Assembly (NCBI GenBank): GCA_004154925.1
Contig: QJNS01000297.1
Span: forward strand, 21,322-85,321
Length of the DNA stretch: 64,000 nucleotides
Reading direction: 5' to 3'
DNA from: Monosporascus cannonballus
Lineage: Eukaryota > Ascomycota > Sordariomycetes > Xylariales
Shown: piece after piece, positions 1-12,400 of the stretch
Layout: each line of letters opens with the position of its first letter
Numbering within the stretch: the first letter of the stretch is position 1
The notes under the pieces: model-generated
Told to the model about the DNA's origin: nothing
The model's database searches: none
What the model saw: the letters and a program-made list of their open reading frames with translations, nothing else
Made by a program: the position numbers and the translations under genes

Positions 1-3000
1 TTCGATAATTTCGATAATATTAATAAAACTGTTTTAATTAGAGTTAGGTATTTATAAGGTATTTATAAGATTTAAAGTGTTTTCGAAATTCGAATACACA
101 TATTTTTTTAACTTAATAAAGTACTAGATGAATCCGTTTTCTTTGTGTATTAAAGATTTGGTTTTATTTTATATATTATTTAGTCTTTTGTTTTTATATT
201 TTTTTCTCCATGTTTACCTCAATAATATCTGCTGTTAACTTATTAAATAATAGAAAAATAAAAGTAATTTTATTTTAAATGAAAACTTTAACGAGTAGTT
301 ATATTTAGCAATTGCCTATTTAATTTTATAGATATCGATATATTTGAAATTTAGTTTTTTGTTTGGTTTTTTTTAGTAAATATTTTCTTCAAAGAAATAT
401 ACCGTTTTCTCTTTTTAAAATGTATATTTTTTTAAAAAAACAAATCGTTTAGTTATAATATTTATTTGTTTAATTATATATGAATTTTAACTTTTTTTGT
501 ATGTTTTAGTGCAATGATTTAAGCTATTTCGACGTAAATATTATATTAAGATTAACAAATTTTTTAAATGTTTTTTTGAAAATGTCTGATATAAAATTAA
601 CATTTATATTTGCCGGTATTATGTTAATATTTTGGTAGTATCTGGTGTTATACATTAATTAGATATTAAGTAATTGTTTACCCCAGCTTTTATATTCGTA
701 ATTAATGTAATACTGTAAAAAAGGTTTTAATAGTTAATTTAATATTTTAATGCTTCGTTTATTTTGATTTTACTATATAAAACAACTTATAATTTAAATT
801 AATATATGTTGTAAAGTTTTATTAGAATTTTGAAGTAAACGTAATCTTTTTATCCAAAATAATTTTAAATAATTATCTGCATATACTACAACTTTTATTA
901 AAAAGAAATATAAATATATAACGAGTTCATTATTTGTACTTTTAACAATGTAAAAAGTAGAAAGATTTCGTAAGTTTATAACGATTATAAAAATATTATT
1001 AGAATATATTCCTAGCATTAGATTTTTAAATAAGAGATCTGTAAATTAAAATTTATAGTAATTGAATTTTATACACTCTTTATAATTAATAATAATTATA
1101 ATTTTCTATAAAGTTAATATCGTTATATTTTTATTTTTATTTTTATTTTAAGAAAATAATAAATGCGTTAAAGTTATTTTAAAACTGATACATCTTTGAA
1201 TATTTATATAGGTAATATTTATATATGCAAAGGATTAATCTTACTTAGTATTTTGGAAAAATATATAATTATTTAGTTTTTCAGTTTTTATTAAATTAAT
1301 ATTATATTGGTTGATTTTTTACTATACGTTATACGGTTTAGTTTATATTATTATAATTTGATAAAAGTATAAAGATTTCTTTAATGTATTATTAAAAACT
1401 ATTTAGTTTATTATATATTTTTTTCAAAATCCGCTTACTTATTTACGATATTAGCTTTATATGTTTTCCGAATCTTTTATATAAATAACGATAAAGTCGA
1501 AGTTTGTTATTTTTTAAGTATTGTAATTATCGTTTTATAAGTTTTTTTAGTCGTAGTAAAACGGATAAATTTTCAATATTTCAAATATATATACATTTAA
1601 TTAATTGTTTTTTAAAAAGAATTTACAATTTCGAAAAGCTATAATAATAACTATAAATATCTTCTTTAAAATAACGTATTTAGATTTCTCTTTTTTTAAT
1701 TGAAGTGAAATTTTTAATAGAATAAATTTTATCTTATATATTTCGTTTTTCGACTACCGAATTTAATATTTAATCCGAAATACCGATTTTTGATTTAATA
1801 TAACGCATTAAATAGTGTGTAATTAATATTAATTTCTTAATAATTCTATTTATAATTACGTAAAATATTTTCCATCGCTTACAGTATTTATTTAAATTCA
1901 TTTTTAGGATAATTAATAAAAACGTTAACGATTTCGCTAAAATTTAAAATAGATTTTTAATAATAATTAACAAATTTAAATAATATTTATACATTCTTTA
2001 TCATAGCTAACGTGTACTATTTAATAATTATAGTAATTTTATCAATGTTTATTTTAATATATTCTAGATATATTATTTTGTATCTTCAGAATTAACTTTT
2101 TGTATTAATTTATAATTTAGTATTTTATAAAATTTGAAGAATTTTATAATTATATTTACTTTTATTTATTTAAGAAAAATAAAAGTGATATCGAAATAAT
2201 AAATAATAACAAAGTGAAAATCCGTTTATAATCTATAATTTATTATCTATTAAGAGGTTTTTACTATGTTCGTAAATTCTTTTAGCATAATTAAATATTT
2301 AAAACTTCGTATTTCTTTTTAAAAGTTGTTTTTTATTTGTATATTTTTACATTTAATAAAGATATATTTATATTTAAATTTCAATATTATAAATTATTAA
2401 ATTCCATAAAATCGTTTTTTTATTATAATAATTAAAAGTAATAATATTTTTTTTTCAATGATAATATCGCTTAAATTTTCTTATTCGACCACAAGTCGTC
2501 ATTTCTTTTACATGTAAATGAATATTCGATACTTTACGAGTAATTTTGAAAATTGATTTTATTTTTTTCTATGCCCGATTTTTTAAAATATTTGTATATA
2601 TACGTAAATCGTTATTATTTAGATTATAAGTAGGATAAAACTGAATAAATTATTCTTTTACACATATATTTTATTATTTTTATATTTTATATTAAGCGTT
2701 TTTCTAAGAAGTCATATATCTCTATAATATAGCAAAAATATATTAATTAATATTGGTAGCCTTTTCAGTTATTATTACAAGTTATTATTTACATTTCTAA
2801 ATTTTGCTTCACTAATAATAATAATAATAGTAGTAGTAATAATAATATACTGTATTTTTAACACCTTTTATTATATTTTGTTTTTATATTTTAAGATATT
2901 TATTATACGTTTAGATTTATATTCATTATTATTTTTAGCAGAATATTAAAAGATCTTTTATATGTTTTATTTAACAATATAGTATAACACGAACGTTTTC

Positions 3001-5480
3001 TAATTAATTATCTTGTAGATTAAATTTATCCATTAATATATTTTAGTATCTTTTTAAAATAATATCGAAATCGATTATTTAATATCTTTTTTGTATAAAA
3101 TTTCGAAATATTTAATTTTACGTTTAAAATATTCGTTATCGCAAACGAACTCTTAATTTTTGATATTTATAATAGTAAAAGATTTTAAGCTATAGCTGTA
3201 TACTAATTTGAATCCATTTAAAATATTTAATATAATTCAATTTTCGTTCAAAGTTTTATAATTTATTATTACCGTATATTGTTATATTTTTTTCGTATAT
3301 TTAAATTAATAATGTTATTAACGATGTTTATTGTTATATTTAAATCTCTTTTCAAAAATCTTCTTAACTCTTTTGACTTCTGTTATATTATAGCTTTATT
3401 ATAAATAATGCCTTTTTAATTCTTTCAAATTAATTAAATTACTTTTATGTTTATTTTTAAAATATATTTAGTCACTTTATTTATCGCTTTCGCTGATAAA
3501 TATATTTTTTAATAATAATAATTATACTTTCGCTTTGTTATAATCTTTTTCTATTTAGTAATTCACCTTTTTATTTGCTATATTACGTTTTATTTTCTGC
3601 ATAGCTTTAAGAAAATATTCGAATATTTGTTTTAATAATTTTTTTATTTTGTAGATTTCTAAGAATTACTAATTCAAAATAAAATTAATAATAGATTTTT
3701 GATAATACTTTTTTAACATTCGCTAAATTAATTCCTTTATTATTTATTAATTATATTCATTTTAAAAATATTATTATTTAAATATCACTTTTCATTTAAA
3801 GACTTTTTTAAATAACCTATTCAAAAATATACATATTATTATTTACTAATTTTATTTTCTCTAGTTTTATCAAAGAAATCAATATTAAATATATATATAT
3901 ATATCTATAATATATTACGAAAATTTTTTTTTCAATTATTATATATCAGTCATTTTCGTCGGTTATAATGAACAGCATATATTTTGCTATATCTATTACG
4001 AATTTCGAAGCAAATACTTTTTATTTATTGTTAACGTTTTAATCATTTTTTAAAAATGACTCATTATTTTCTAAACGTCTTTTAAAGCATTTTTTGGTCT
4101 TTTGCACTTTATATTAAATTCTTTACCAAAATAACTCATATTGTTATTAGGCCTAAATATATTAATAAATTAATTATCTTTTCTATTGTTATGAAACTTT
4201 TTTAAGAAAAAATATAATTATTTTATTCCTATCTTTCACGTATTTAGTTTTTAAAACCTTTATACTATTTCTTTTCCGCAATTAAACAACTTAATTTAGC
4301 TTTAATTCTTTTTTAAATGATATCAAGTTTTATAAGCCCTAATATTATGCGAGAAAAAGTAAAGAATATATTTTAATATTTTCTGTAATTTGTCCGAGAG
4401 CATTTATACTTTATAAAATATTTTCCTTTTTTATACGACTTTTGTACTATTTATTATAGATTTAAATAATTCTCGACATCTATTTATTTCATGCAATGAA
4501 GCGCGATAAGTTCATATTTTTATTTCTTTCTATTTTTTTTAATTTCTTATAAAACGATTTACTTAAATTATTCGTTTTATCGTCGGTTTATTTTACTTTA
4601 ACTATACATATTTAAAATATAACCGCGTATTTTAAAAGAACTTCTCTTTGTCGCATTTATAAGATTTGTTATATAATAATATATTTCCTATTTAAAATCT
4701 CAAAATTAATCTTTAATTTATCTTTGAAATTAATAGAATTGCAAAGAATTACTTAAATAATATTTTGTAAATCAGCCTTAAAGTTTTCAAAATCATATCT
4801 TATAACGGATGTAAATTGATTTAGAGCGTTTTTCGAATAATAAATTATAACAGCAAAAATTTAATCCAATATTTCGTTTAAGTTCTGCAGCGTAAAATCA
4901 GTTCGTATCTAGATTCAAAAACTTTAAAATATTTTTTTCATCTTAAAATTAAAACTGTCTAATGCTATATTTCGAAGCGTTAATTTATATTTAGATAACC
5001 TTTATTTAAATCGTATTCTATTAAATTTAATTTCTAATTTTTCAACTTTCGCTTGTAATTATACTACATTATTAAATAAAAACTTACAACTAATAATTAT
5101 TACGACGTTTTACTAATTATTATATATAATTCGCACAGATTTATATTAATAGAAATATCCGTGAAATTTAAATAGTTAAATAAGTTAAATACGTTTTGTA
5201 ATTTTAAATATATTTTAACTAACGAATTATTATTACAAACTAGTATTATTTCAGCTCTAAAAACCAATATATTTATATATTCCTCTTTAAATCATGAGAG
5301 TTTAATTATATCTTGAAATTATTATAAATCTAACTGCTTAAATTATAATTAATTGTATAAGAATTTATTTAAATCTTAACGCGAAAGAAGATCCAAATTA
5401 CGTGATCTCTTTATATAGATCTAACCGTTTCTCGCGATCGATTTTGGCTGAGTCGTAGTCATAATTCTTCTATAGAAATT
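1..5480 (-). mobile_element. RIP-degraded Ty3/Gypsy chromovirus, cut by the window start
   Basis: This is a minus-strand LTR retrotransposon relic. The sequence near 60-250 resembles the segment just upstream of the chromodomain in the fuller copy at 9,089-15,913. The reverse-transcriptase region lies near 2,440-2,560, and the gag side runs on to about 5,090. An LTR-like end follows at 5,090-5,480. Every frame is broken by stops, and TpA is greatly over-represented, as expected after RIP. The 3' LTR lies outside the window. Assignment rests on colinear similarity to better-preserved copies here, not on an open frame. Confidence 0.75.
5090..5480 (-). repeat. Decayed 5' LTR of the element at 1-5,480
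   Basis: The stretch from about 5,097 aligns by eye with the 3' part of the other LTRs in the window, read on the minus strand. The outer part, with AAGAAGATCC-like sequence near 5,390, resembles the LTR type of the 19,972-26,462 element more than the GC-rich type at 7,380. The outer boundary is approximate. Confidence 0.5.
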
Positions 5481-5533
5481 ACGATAATGACGTGCCAATT
5501 ACGTTTAGTAATAATAAATATAATTTATAACGA

Positions 5534-5614
<81 letters not shown>

Positions 5615-5615
5615 T
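5534..5615. repeat. ATT trinucleotide microsatellite
   Basis: About 27 uninterrupted ATT/TTA units lie between the decayed LTR and the pogo element. The run is perfect, in contrast to the mutated surroundings. Confidence 0.97.
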
Positions 5616-5742
5616 AAATTTTAACAGAATAAAAAAACGTATAACGTATTACATAAGCTCGCGACTTAAATAAGCTTGCGACTTATTTTTTATTTATATC
5701 CCGATTACCAACTTTAAATATGTATTCTTTAATATCAATAAT

Positions 5743-7823
5743 ATGGAATATCTTATAAAAAACAAGAATAAATTTAGCTATTTAGGCGAAAAACGTATTT
5801 CGAAATTTAGTTATAAAAAACTTAGTACGATATATGATATCGCTAAAACGATCTTAAGAGCTTGATATTACAGTAAACGCGTCCGAACCGATATTATCTC
5901 TAATTTGCGAAAATTGACACCGATCGAAAAGAAGTCGATTGTCGAACGGATTTTTGATTTAAATGCGCAAGCGTTTTCTGTCCGGCGTTAATACGTTGAA
6001 GATATGGCGAATTTGATGCTTGTGCAATGTATTATAAAACGCGTTAAGGCTAATTAGGTATTTAACTTTGTTAAACGACAAAAAAAAATTCGAAACGTAT
6101 TTAAATCGAAAGATAAATTATTAAAACATTTTATATACAAATACAAAAATATTTCGAAAATAATTTAAGTTTATCCGAATTATAATCGCAAAATACGATA
6201 TTGTAAAAAAAGATATTTATAATTTTAACGAAACGGCATTTTCAGTAAGGTTTTTTATAATAATAAATATTGTTATTATTAACGTTAAAAGGCGTAAAAA
6301 GTTTTAACAAGCCTAATAAGAAAATCGGGAATAGTTTATAATAATATAAGTCGTTAATATTTACAGTTGGGCTTTACCTTTATTTATTATCGTTACTAAG
6401 AAAAACTACCTTTTTCGCTAATTCGCTAATAATCTATTCTTATTCGACTAAAGGTTTATTATAAGCGAAAAAGGCTAAATAATAAAAAATTTGAATTTAA
6501 AATAAATTAAGTATTTCGATAAATATATTAAAATATATACCAAAAGTTCCAAACGTTTTTTTATCCTCGACGGTTGCGAAAATTACTATTTAATCGAATT
6601 CGAAAAATATTATTAAATTAACGATATTGTTATATTTTGTATATCTGCTTATTTTTTATCGGCTTTAACCTTTTAACGTATTTTGCTTTTCTATATTAAA
6701 ATATACGTATTCGCTTTATATTGAAGGTTTTCTGCGGCGGCACATTACTTATATTGCTAAGAAACAATTTATCGCCCGTTTTCGCAACGGGTTTAAAGCC
6801 GCCATAACGACCGATAATATTAAATCTTAATTCGTAAAAGCGGAATTTATTTTATTTAATCTTTATTGTATCTTTTCCGAATTAATGGTTCTAGTTATAC
6901 TTATATCGATTATTTCGCCGTTTGCTTTTGTTAATTCCGTTATTTTCTTATCCATAAAAACTCTTAAGAATGTCACTGAAATAATTTGATGAAAACGGTA
7001 TTTGCAAAAAAAAAGAAATAGAAAAAATAGAAATTATTAAGGTAGTCTGCTAATAAAAATAATTAAATCGTTTAATTTTTTAATAAAAAATAACTTAATA
7101 CTTTTACATAAAGTTAGTTTTTTAAAAGAAAAGAAACGGTTATTTGCGCGAAATAAACTATATCTTAAGTAAATGTCAAAATATCAATAATGAACGGCTT
7201 TAAGAAAAATGGATATTTTTTATAAAGAAAATATAAATTCTCATAGTAACGAAAGAAAGTAATAATAAATAATAGCAATTAATAACGGCTGAAGGTAGTC
7301 TCGGAAAAGAGCTTAGGCAAAAAAACGAAAATATAGCATTTGTGGCAAGCCGGGACATAATGCGCGTATTTGCAAAAAGTGTCATGGCCCAACGAGCCAC
7401 GGTCTCCGGAAACGGTCTGTCATAACCCAACCACAAATGCGCGGTGGGGCAGGTCACGTGATGGATTACCAACTTACTGGTGGTAAGCCAGTAAGCCGGA
7501 TCACCAACTTACTAGTAGTAAGCCAGTAAGCCGGATTACCAACTTACTGGTAGTAATCCAGCGAACAGGAATAAGATATATACGCTTATTATTTCCATAA
7601 TCTAGATAACATTCGCTTATAATATAATATCGTTACCTAAGGCATTATTAGAATTACGAGACGTAATACGATTATTATAATTATTGCTTAGATTCCCACG
7701 ATATTTCTGCTAATATAAACCCGTACGACTAAGGCTTAATAGTTGGTTAAATCGCCTAGCCGTCATAAAAAGGATTTAAAGGCGACTAGTAATAAAAAAT
7801 CCGATTCATTTGAATTAATTTGA
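5743..7823 (+). pseudogene. Broken pogo/Fot1 transposase, interrupted by a solo LTR
   Basis: The remnant encodes a DDE transposase of the Fot1/pogo type. The first ATG that fits is at 5,743. From there the frame reads through LTPIEKKSIVERIFDL and YVEDMANLMLVQ, matching the N-terminal helix-turn-helix region of this family. NFNETAF near 6,220 corresponds to the catalytic NFDETGF motif, with the aspartate changed to asparagine. The C-terminal zinc knuckle CGKPGHNARIC ends at 7,373. The frame is then broken by the LTR at 7,380-7,767 and resumes after the duplicated target as DLKATSNK before a stop at 7,823. There are many in-frame stops, and the start and end frames differ, so at least one indel is present. 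It is not functional. Confidence 0.82.
7380..7767 (+). repeat. Solo LTR of the chromovirus family, little mutated
   Basis: This 388-bp LTR begins TGTCATGGCC and ends GCCGTCATA. It is flanked on both sides by the 5-bp target duplication AAAAG (7,375-7,379 and 7,768-7,772). No internal retrotransposon sequence is attached, so it is a solo LTR left by LTR-LTR recombination. Its first 150 bp keep many CpG and CpA sites, unlike the other LTR copies here, so it has largely escaped RIP. Confidence 0.9.
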
Positions 7824-7898
7824 TATATTGTGGTTAATTAAATTGAATTTCTTATTACGACGTACCAAAAATCAGTTGCGAACTTACATAGTGCGTTA

Positions 7899-8226
7899 AA
7901 TCTTATTTATAATATTTAAATTTATATATTCTACCTACTTTTGATTTCTTTATTATCTTTTTATTTTTTAATAAATAAATTTAATAATATTTTAATAACA
8001 GTTAGAATTTGTTTAAAAGGATTTCGACGGTTTTAAATTTAAATTACAATTATTAGTATATAATTTAATTTTCTTTTTTTGAAATTATTATTTTCAAAAG
8101 TCGATTTATTTATTAATTATTTCAGTAAATATATTTCTTGTTTTTTATTATTTATATTATGCTTAACTTTATTATTAAATAAAAAAAATTAAATTTTTAC
8201 TATATTATAATGTTATTTTACTTTTC
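7899..8226. other. AT-rich decayed sequence, probably the 3' side of a chromovirus
   Basis: No open frame or motif is visible. Parts resemble the segment after the chromodomain region of the copy at 20,370-20,500. It may be the continuation of the element at 8,527-9,083, but this is weak. Confidence 0.3.
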
Positions 8227-8230
8227 GATT

Positions 8231-8521
8231 ATAGAAATAAAGCAGAGTGTTACGCCTATAATCAGGCTCCGCTGATCAGAAAGTCCGAGTTTCGCATATA
8301 TATCAAGGAGTTCTTTTGTCGCCATAGGTTTAACCATTAGACGTTATCTACAACCATCACTATTTAGCATATTTTCTGCTACTTTAGTTATCAAGGTTTA
8401 ATATTATTAATATAATCGGATTTAGTTCTTTATCTCGATAATCCCTTTCTATATCGTGATATAACTTGCTTATTCGCATTAATTAAGATCAATTTCCCCT
8501 ACTTTATATCAATAAATCAAA
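8231..8521 (+). repeat. Dispersed repeat of about 290 bp (copy 1 of 2), LTR-like
   Basis: It is closely similar to 40,184-40,472. Both contain TGTTACGCCTATAATCAGGC followed by a conserved CACTTAGCATATTTTC-like block. CGATT lies on both sides (8,226-8,230 and 8,522-8,526), a possible 5-bp target duplication. It codes for nothing visible. It could be a solo LTR of a different family or a MITE. The edges are uncertain by several bases. Confidence 0.65.
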
Positions 8522-8526
8522 CGATT

Positions 8527-9083
8527 TAGCTTTGATATATTTTCGTTATTATTAAAATATACTTATTATATTATATTGGTTATTTGTGTAATTTCTTTAA
8601 TCGTTTTAAAGAAATTATAAATTACTTAAAAGCAAAATATTTAAAACTTATAAAACCTATTAATACATTATTTTAAAATGTTAATAATATTTAACCGAAT
8701 TATTAGATTTTTTAATTCCCTTACAAAATGAAAAATATTATTACGAAAACGCAATATAGAATTAATTCATTCTAATATTTCTAATATAAAAGCTATAAAA
8801 GAATACGAATCTTTAAAAGAATAGTAAAAGCAATTAAAGATTTCGATAACTATAACTATATTAATACAAGCTATAAACCCGGCTAATTAATTTAGTATTA
8901 AGATTATTAATTAGTTAACTATTAATTATATTATACTTTTAAACGTTTTTAACGTTAAAAATTCAATTCTTTTAATAAGTATTAGATATTTATCATATTC
9001 TTTTAAAAAATCATTAAAGGCTTTTAAAATTCCAATATTTTTTCCATTTAATTAAACATAAAGTAAATCTGTTTTTCTATTGT
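8527..9083 (-). mobile_element. 3' portion of a chromovirus split by the 9,089-15,913 insertion
   Basis: This segment matches the downstream end of the other minus-strand copies, for example 20,740-21,060. It stops exactly at the ATATC target duplication of the next element. Joining it to 15,919 onward restores continuous similarity to 10,150-10,230 of the inserted element, so these are two halves of one older element. Confidence 0.8.
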
Positions 9084-9088
9084 ATATC

Positions 9089-9475
9089 TATGACTGCTAG
9101 GGGTTTAACCAACTATTAAACCTTAGTCGTACGGGTTTATGTTAATAGGAGTATCGTAAGAATTTAAGCAATAAATATAGTAATCGTATTACGTCTTATA
9201 ATACCAAGGGTACCTTAGGTAACGAATTGTTATTGTAAGCTGAAGCTATCTAAATTATGGAAATAATAAACGTATATATTTTGATTTTATTAGCTGGATT
9301 ATTACCAGTAAGTTGGCAATCCGGCTTACTAGCTTACCACTAGTAAATTAATAATTCGGCTTATTGGTTTACTACCAGTAAGTTAATAATCTATTACGTA
9401 ATCTGCCTTATTACGTGCTTGTGTTTGGGTTATAACAGACCGTTTTTGGAAACCGTGGTTTATTAGGCCATATCA
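9089..9475 (-). repeat. 3' LTR of the 9,089-15,913 chromovirus
   Basis: This LTR of about 387 bp is in reverse orientation and matches the solo LTR at 7,380-7,767 along its length, including the paired TTACTGG/CCAGTAA-type blocks near 9,310-9,395. It carries many more C-to-T and G-to-A changes than the solo copy. Confidence 0.88.
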
Positions 9476-12400
9476 CGATTTTCTCCTTTAAGATTTTCTT
9501 TTTTTTTTCGGTAAGCTTTTCGCATTTATTCAATATATTTTCCGGTATATCTAAGCGTCGTTTTTGCAAATCCGAATAGCGATTTGTCTTGGTTAATTTA
9601 ATTAAACTTGAAAATTTTAATATAATATCTTATTTTTTCTATTCTATTTAAAAACTTAATTGTCAAATAATAGACGAGGTTTTTCGTTATAAGAAATATG
9701 TTTATCGAAGTCGTTCGTACGACGGAACAGAAATTCCTATTTTTATAATTAATCGTTATATCGTAAAGTCGAAAAGATTAAAAAAGGAAAATTTAACGGC
9801 TGAAAAATTTTTATCTGAAGTGTTTGCGCGTTTTTTCGTATACGTCGTTAACGCCAGTAGCATTAATCCCAAGGTGCAAAATTTATTAATCGTGCTTTTT
9901 AATCCCTAAACGACTTTAACGGTTTTACGTAATTGGAATTAAACTCTGTGGTTAAAGTACAGGTTTTAAATAAGGTGGACGTTATTAATTAGAATGCGGT
10001 AAATCAAGGATTTCCTTTTTTGGATCTTATAAATTGGAATGCCATTATTTCGAGTAATTCCGTCGTTATTAGTAAAAGTTTTTTAATAGACGCTGGGAGC
10101 CAATAAGGTTTTTAGCAGATTCCTAGGTATTCTCGGAATTCGGATATTTTTTTCATTTAATCAAGTATTGGGTAAATCCGTTTTATTTTCGTATATCAAA
10201 CACTTTGTTTATTTCGTATACTTATTCGTCTTTTACTTTTATATTGTTTTATATCGTATGCATCTTAATTATATCTGCTATTAATTTGAATAAAAAAACG
10301 TAAAAAATTAAATAAAATTTAACTTTTGGTAAAGGTTTTAATTAGTAATTATTTTCTAAGATTATCTGGGCGATTTTATATAGATCAATATATTTGAAAT
10401 CGAAATTTTTATTTGGTCGTTTTATTTAAATATTTTTGATAACGAGAAAAACGATTTTCTTTTTTTTAAAAAAATTAGTTTTTTTAATTTCTTCTGATTA
10501 TAACACTTAATTATTTGCCTTTATACGAATTCTAATTTTATTTTTATTTTTTGATACAATTATCGTAATTATTCTTATATAAAAATTATTTTGTTATTAA
10601 TTTAATCGTCGTCGCATAGTTTTCTGTAAACTTTTAGAATAAAACCAAAATTTGCATTTATAGATATTATTTTAATATTTTTATGATACTTGATATTATA
10701 GACTAATGATGTAATTCACAATTTTTTTACTTAATTATTTTATTCGTAATTAATACAATACTATAAATAGGTTTTTAAGGTTTAATTTATTTGTTCTATT
10801 TATTTATTTATTTAAAGTTTAAATACGTTAAATAATTTATGATTTAAGCCGATTTATATTATAAAGCTTTGTTAAAATTTAAATACAAATATCGATCCTT
10901 TATTTGAAATAATTTCTATTAATAATCGGTATATACTAAAAATATATTTGAAAAAATATATGCTATTTGTTCGGCGTTTATATCTTTATAATATAGTAAA
11001 AAATAAGAAAATTTCGTAAATCGGTCGACGATTACGAAAATGCTGTTTTAATATATTTTCATAATTAGATTTTTTGATATAGGAAGTTTGGTAATAAAGT
11101 CGAATATAATTAAATATTATGGTTATTTTGCGATTAATAAGAACTGTAATTTTTCGTATGATTTATATCGTCGAATCTTTGCTTTGGCGCAAATATCGGA
11201 TTGCTAGTTGATTTTGTGTATCGTTAATTTCATTTTAAGAAAGGAATATGTACGTTAAAGCCGTTTTAAAGTTTTATAAATCCCTGTATGTCCGTATAAC
11301 TAATATTCGTATATTTTTCGTATTAAATCTTTCTAATATTTTTCTGGAACTTGTATTTTATTCGCTTTTTGATTTTTTAGAAAATTATTATTATATTGCC
11401 AGATTTTTTAGTGCATATTAAAAAATACTGCCTGAATTATTATAATCTATTATAGGCGTAAATACTTTTTATAGTAATATCGAAAATTATGTAATTAATT
11501 TTAACCAATTTCTTTTCGAAATCTAGTTATTTGCTTAAGGCGTTTATTCTGCCGTTTTTTGAGCTTTTTCTATAGATAATAACGAAGTCGAAGTTTGCCA
11601 ATTTTTTTGCGTATTTTAATTATCGTCCTATAAGCTTTCTGATTGTGGTAAATCGGGTAAAATTTTGATAATCCGTATAAGCCTTAACCTAGTATAAATT
11701 TCCTTTTAAAAAGTGCCTAAAATTTCGAAATGCTATAATAATAGCTATAAATTCCTTATCTAAAATACCGGAATTAAATTTAGATCCTTTTAATTTTTAT
11801 AAAAAAATTTAATAAGGTATAATTTGTTTTAATTATTTCGTTATCCGATTATTATATTTAACGCGAAATTCGAAGTATCGGTTTTTAGCTTAATGGGGCG
11901 GTTTGGATCGTACATAATTAGTACTAACTCGTTAATAATCGTATCCTTAATATTCTGAAATTTTTTTCCGTATCTGGCATTTATTTAAAAACTTTTTATA
12001 AGCTTTGTTAAAGGTATAGTTATCTTACTAGAGTTTCGAATAAACTTCCTGTAATAGTTGGCGAATTTAAAAAATACCTGTATTTCCTTAATTATCGTTA
12101 ACGTTTGCCATTTTATAATTGTAACGATTTTCTTAAAGTTTATCCTAATATGTCCTAAGAAGATAATATGTTCCAGATATTTTATTTTTTATTTGTAGAA
12201 TTAATTTTTTTTTCCGCGTTAATAAATAGCTTTATATTCTGTAAAGCTTGAAGAACTTTTTGAACGTATTTTGTATATACTTTTTTCGTTTTGGAAAAAA
12301 CAAGAGTATCGTCGAGATATTAAACGCTGAAAATATTAAGATATTTTCGTAACACATAATTTATTATTCATTAGAAAATTAGTAGTACGTTCGTAAATCA

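Larger units (their letters stand above)
5644..7896 (+). mobile_element. Fot1/pogo-type DNA transposon (Tc1/mariner superfamily), RIP-mutated
   Basis: The two ends are inverted copies of each other: ACGTATTACATAAGCTCGCG at the left and the reverse complement of ACGCACTATGTAAGTTCGCA at the right, differing mostly by transitions. Both ends are flanked by TA (5,642-5,643 and 7,897-7,898), the target duplication of this superfamily. Total length is 2,253 bp, of which 393 bp is a later solo-LTR insertion plus its duplicated target. The original element was therefore about 1.86 kb, normal for Fot1-like elements. The interior encodes a broken transposase. Confidence 0.88.

Noticed and set aside
5534..5615. 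Possible telomere or CRISPR-like array
   Set aside because: It is a plain ATT microsatellite with no spacers or telomeric units.
7200..7472. 90-codon minus-strand frame with a proline/arginine-rich start
   Set aside because: It spans the junction between pogo transposase and solo LTR on the antisense strand, a by-product of the insertion.
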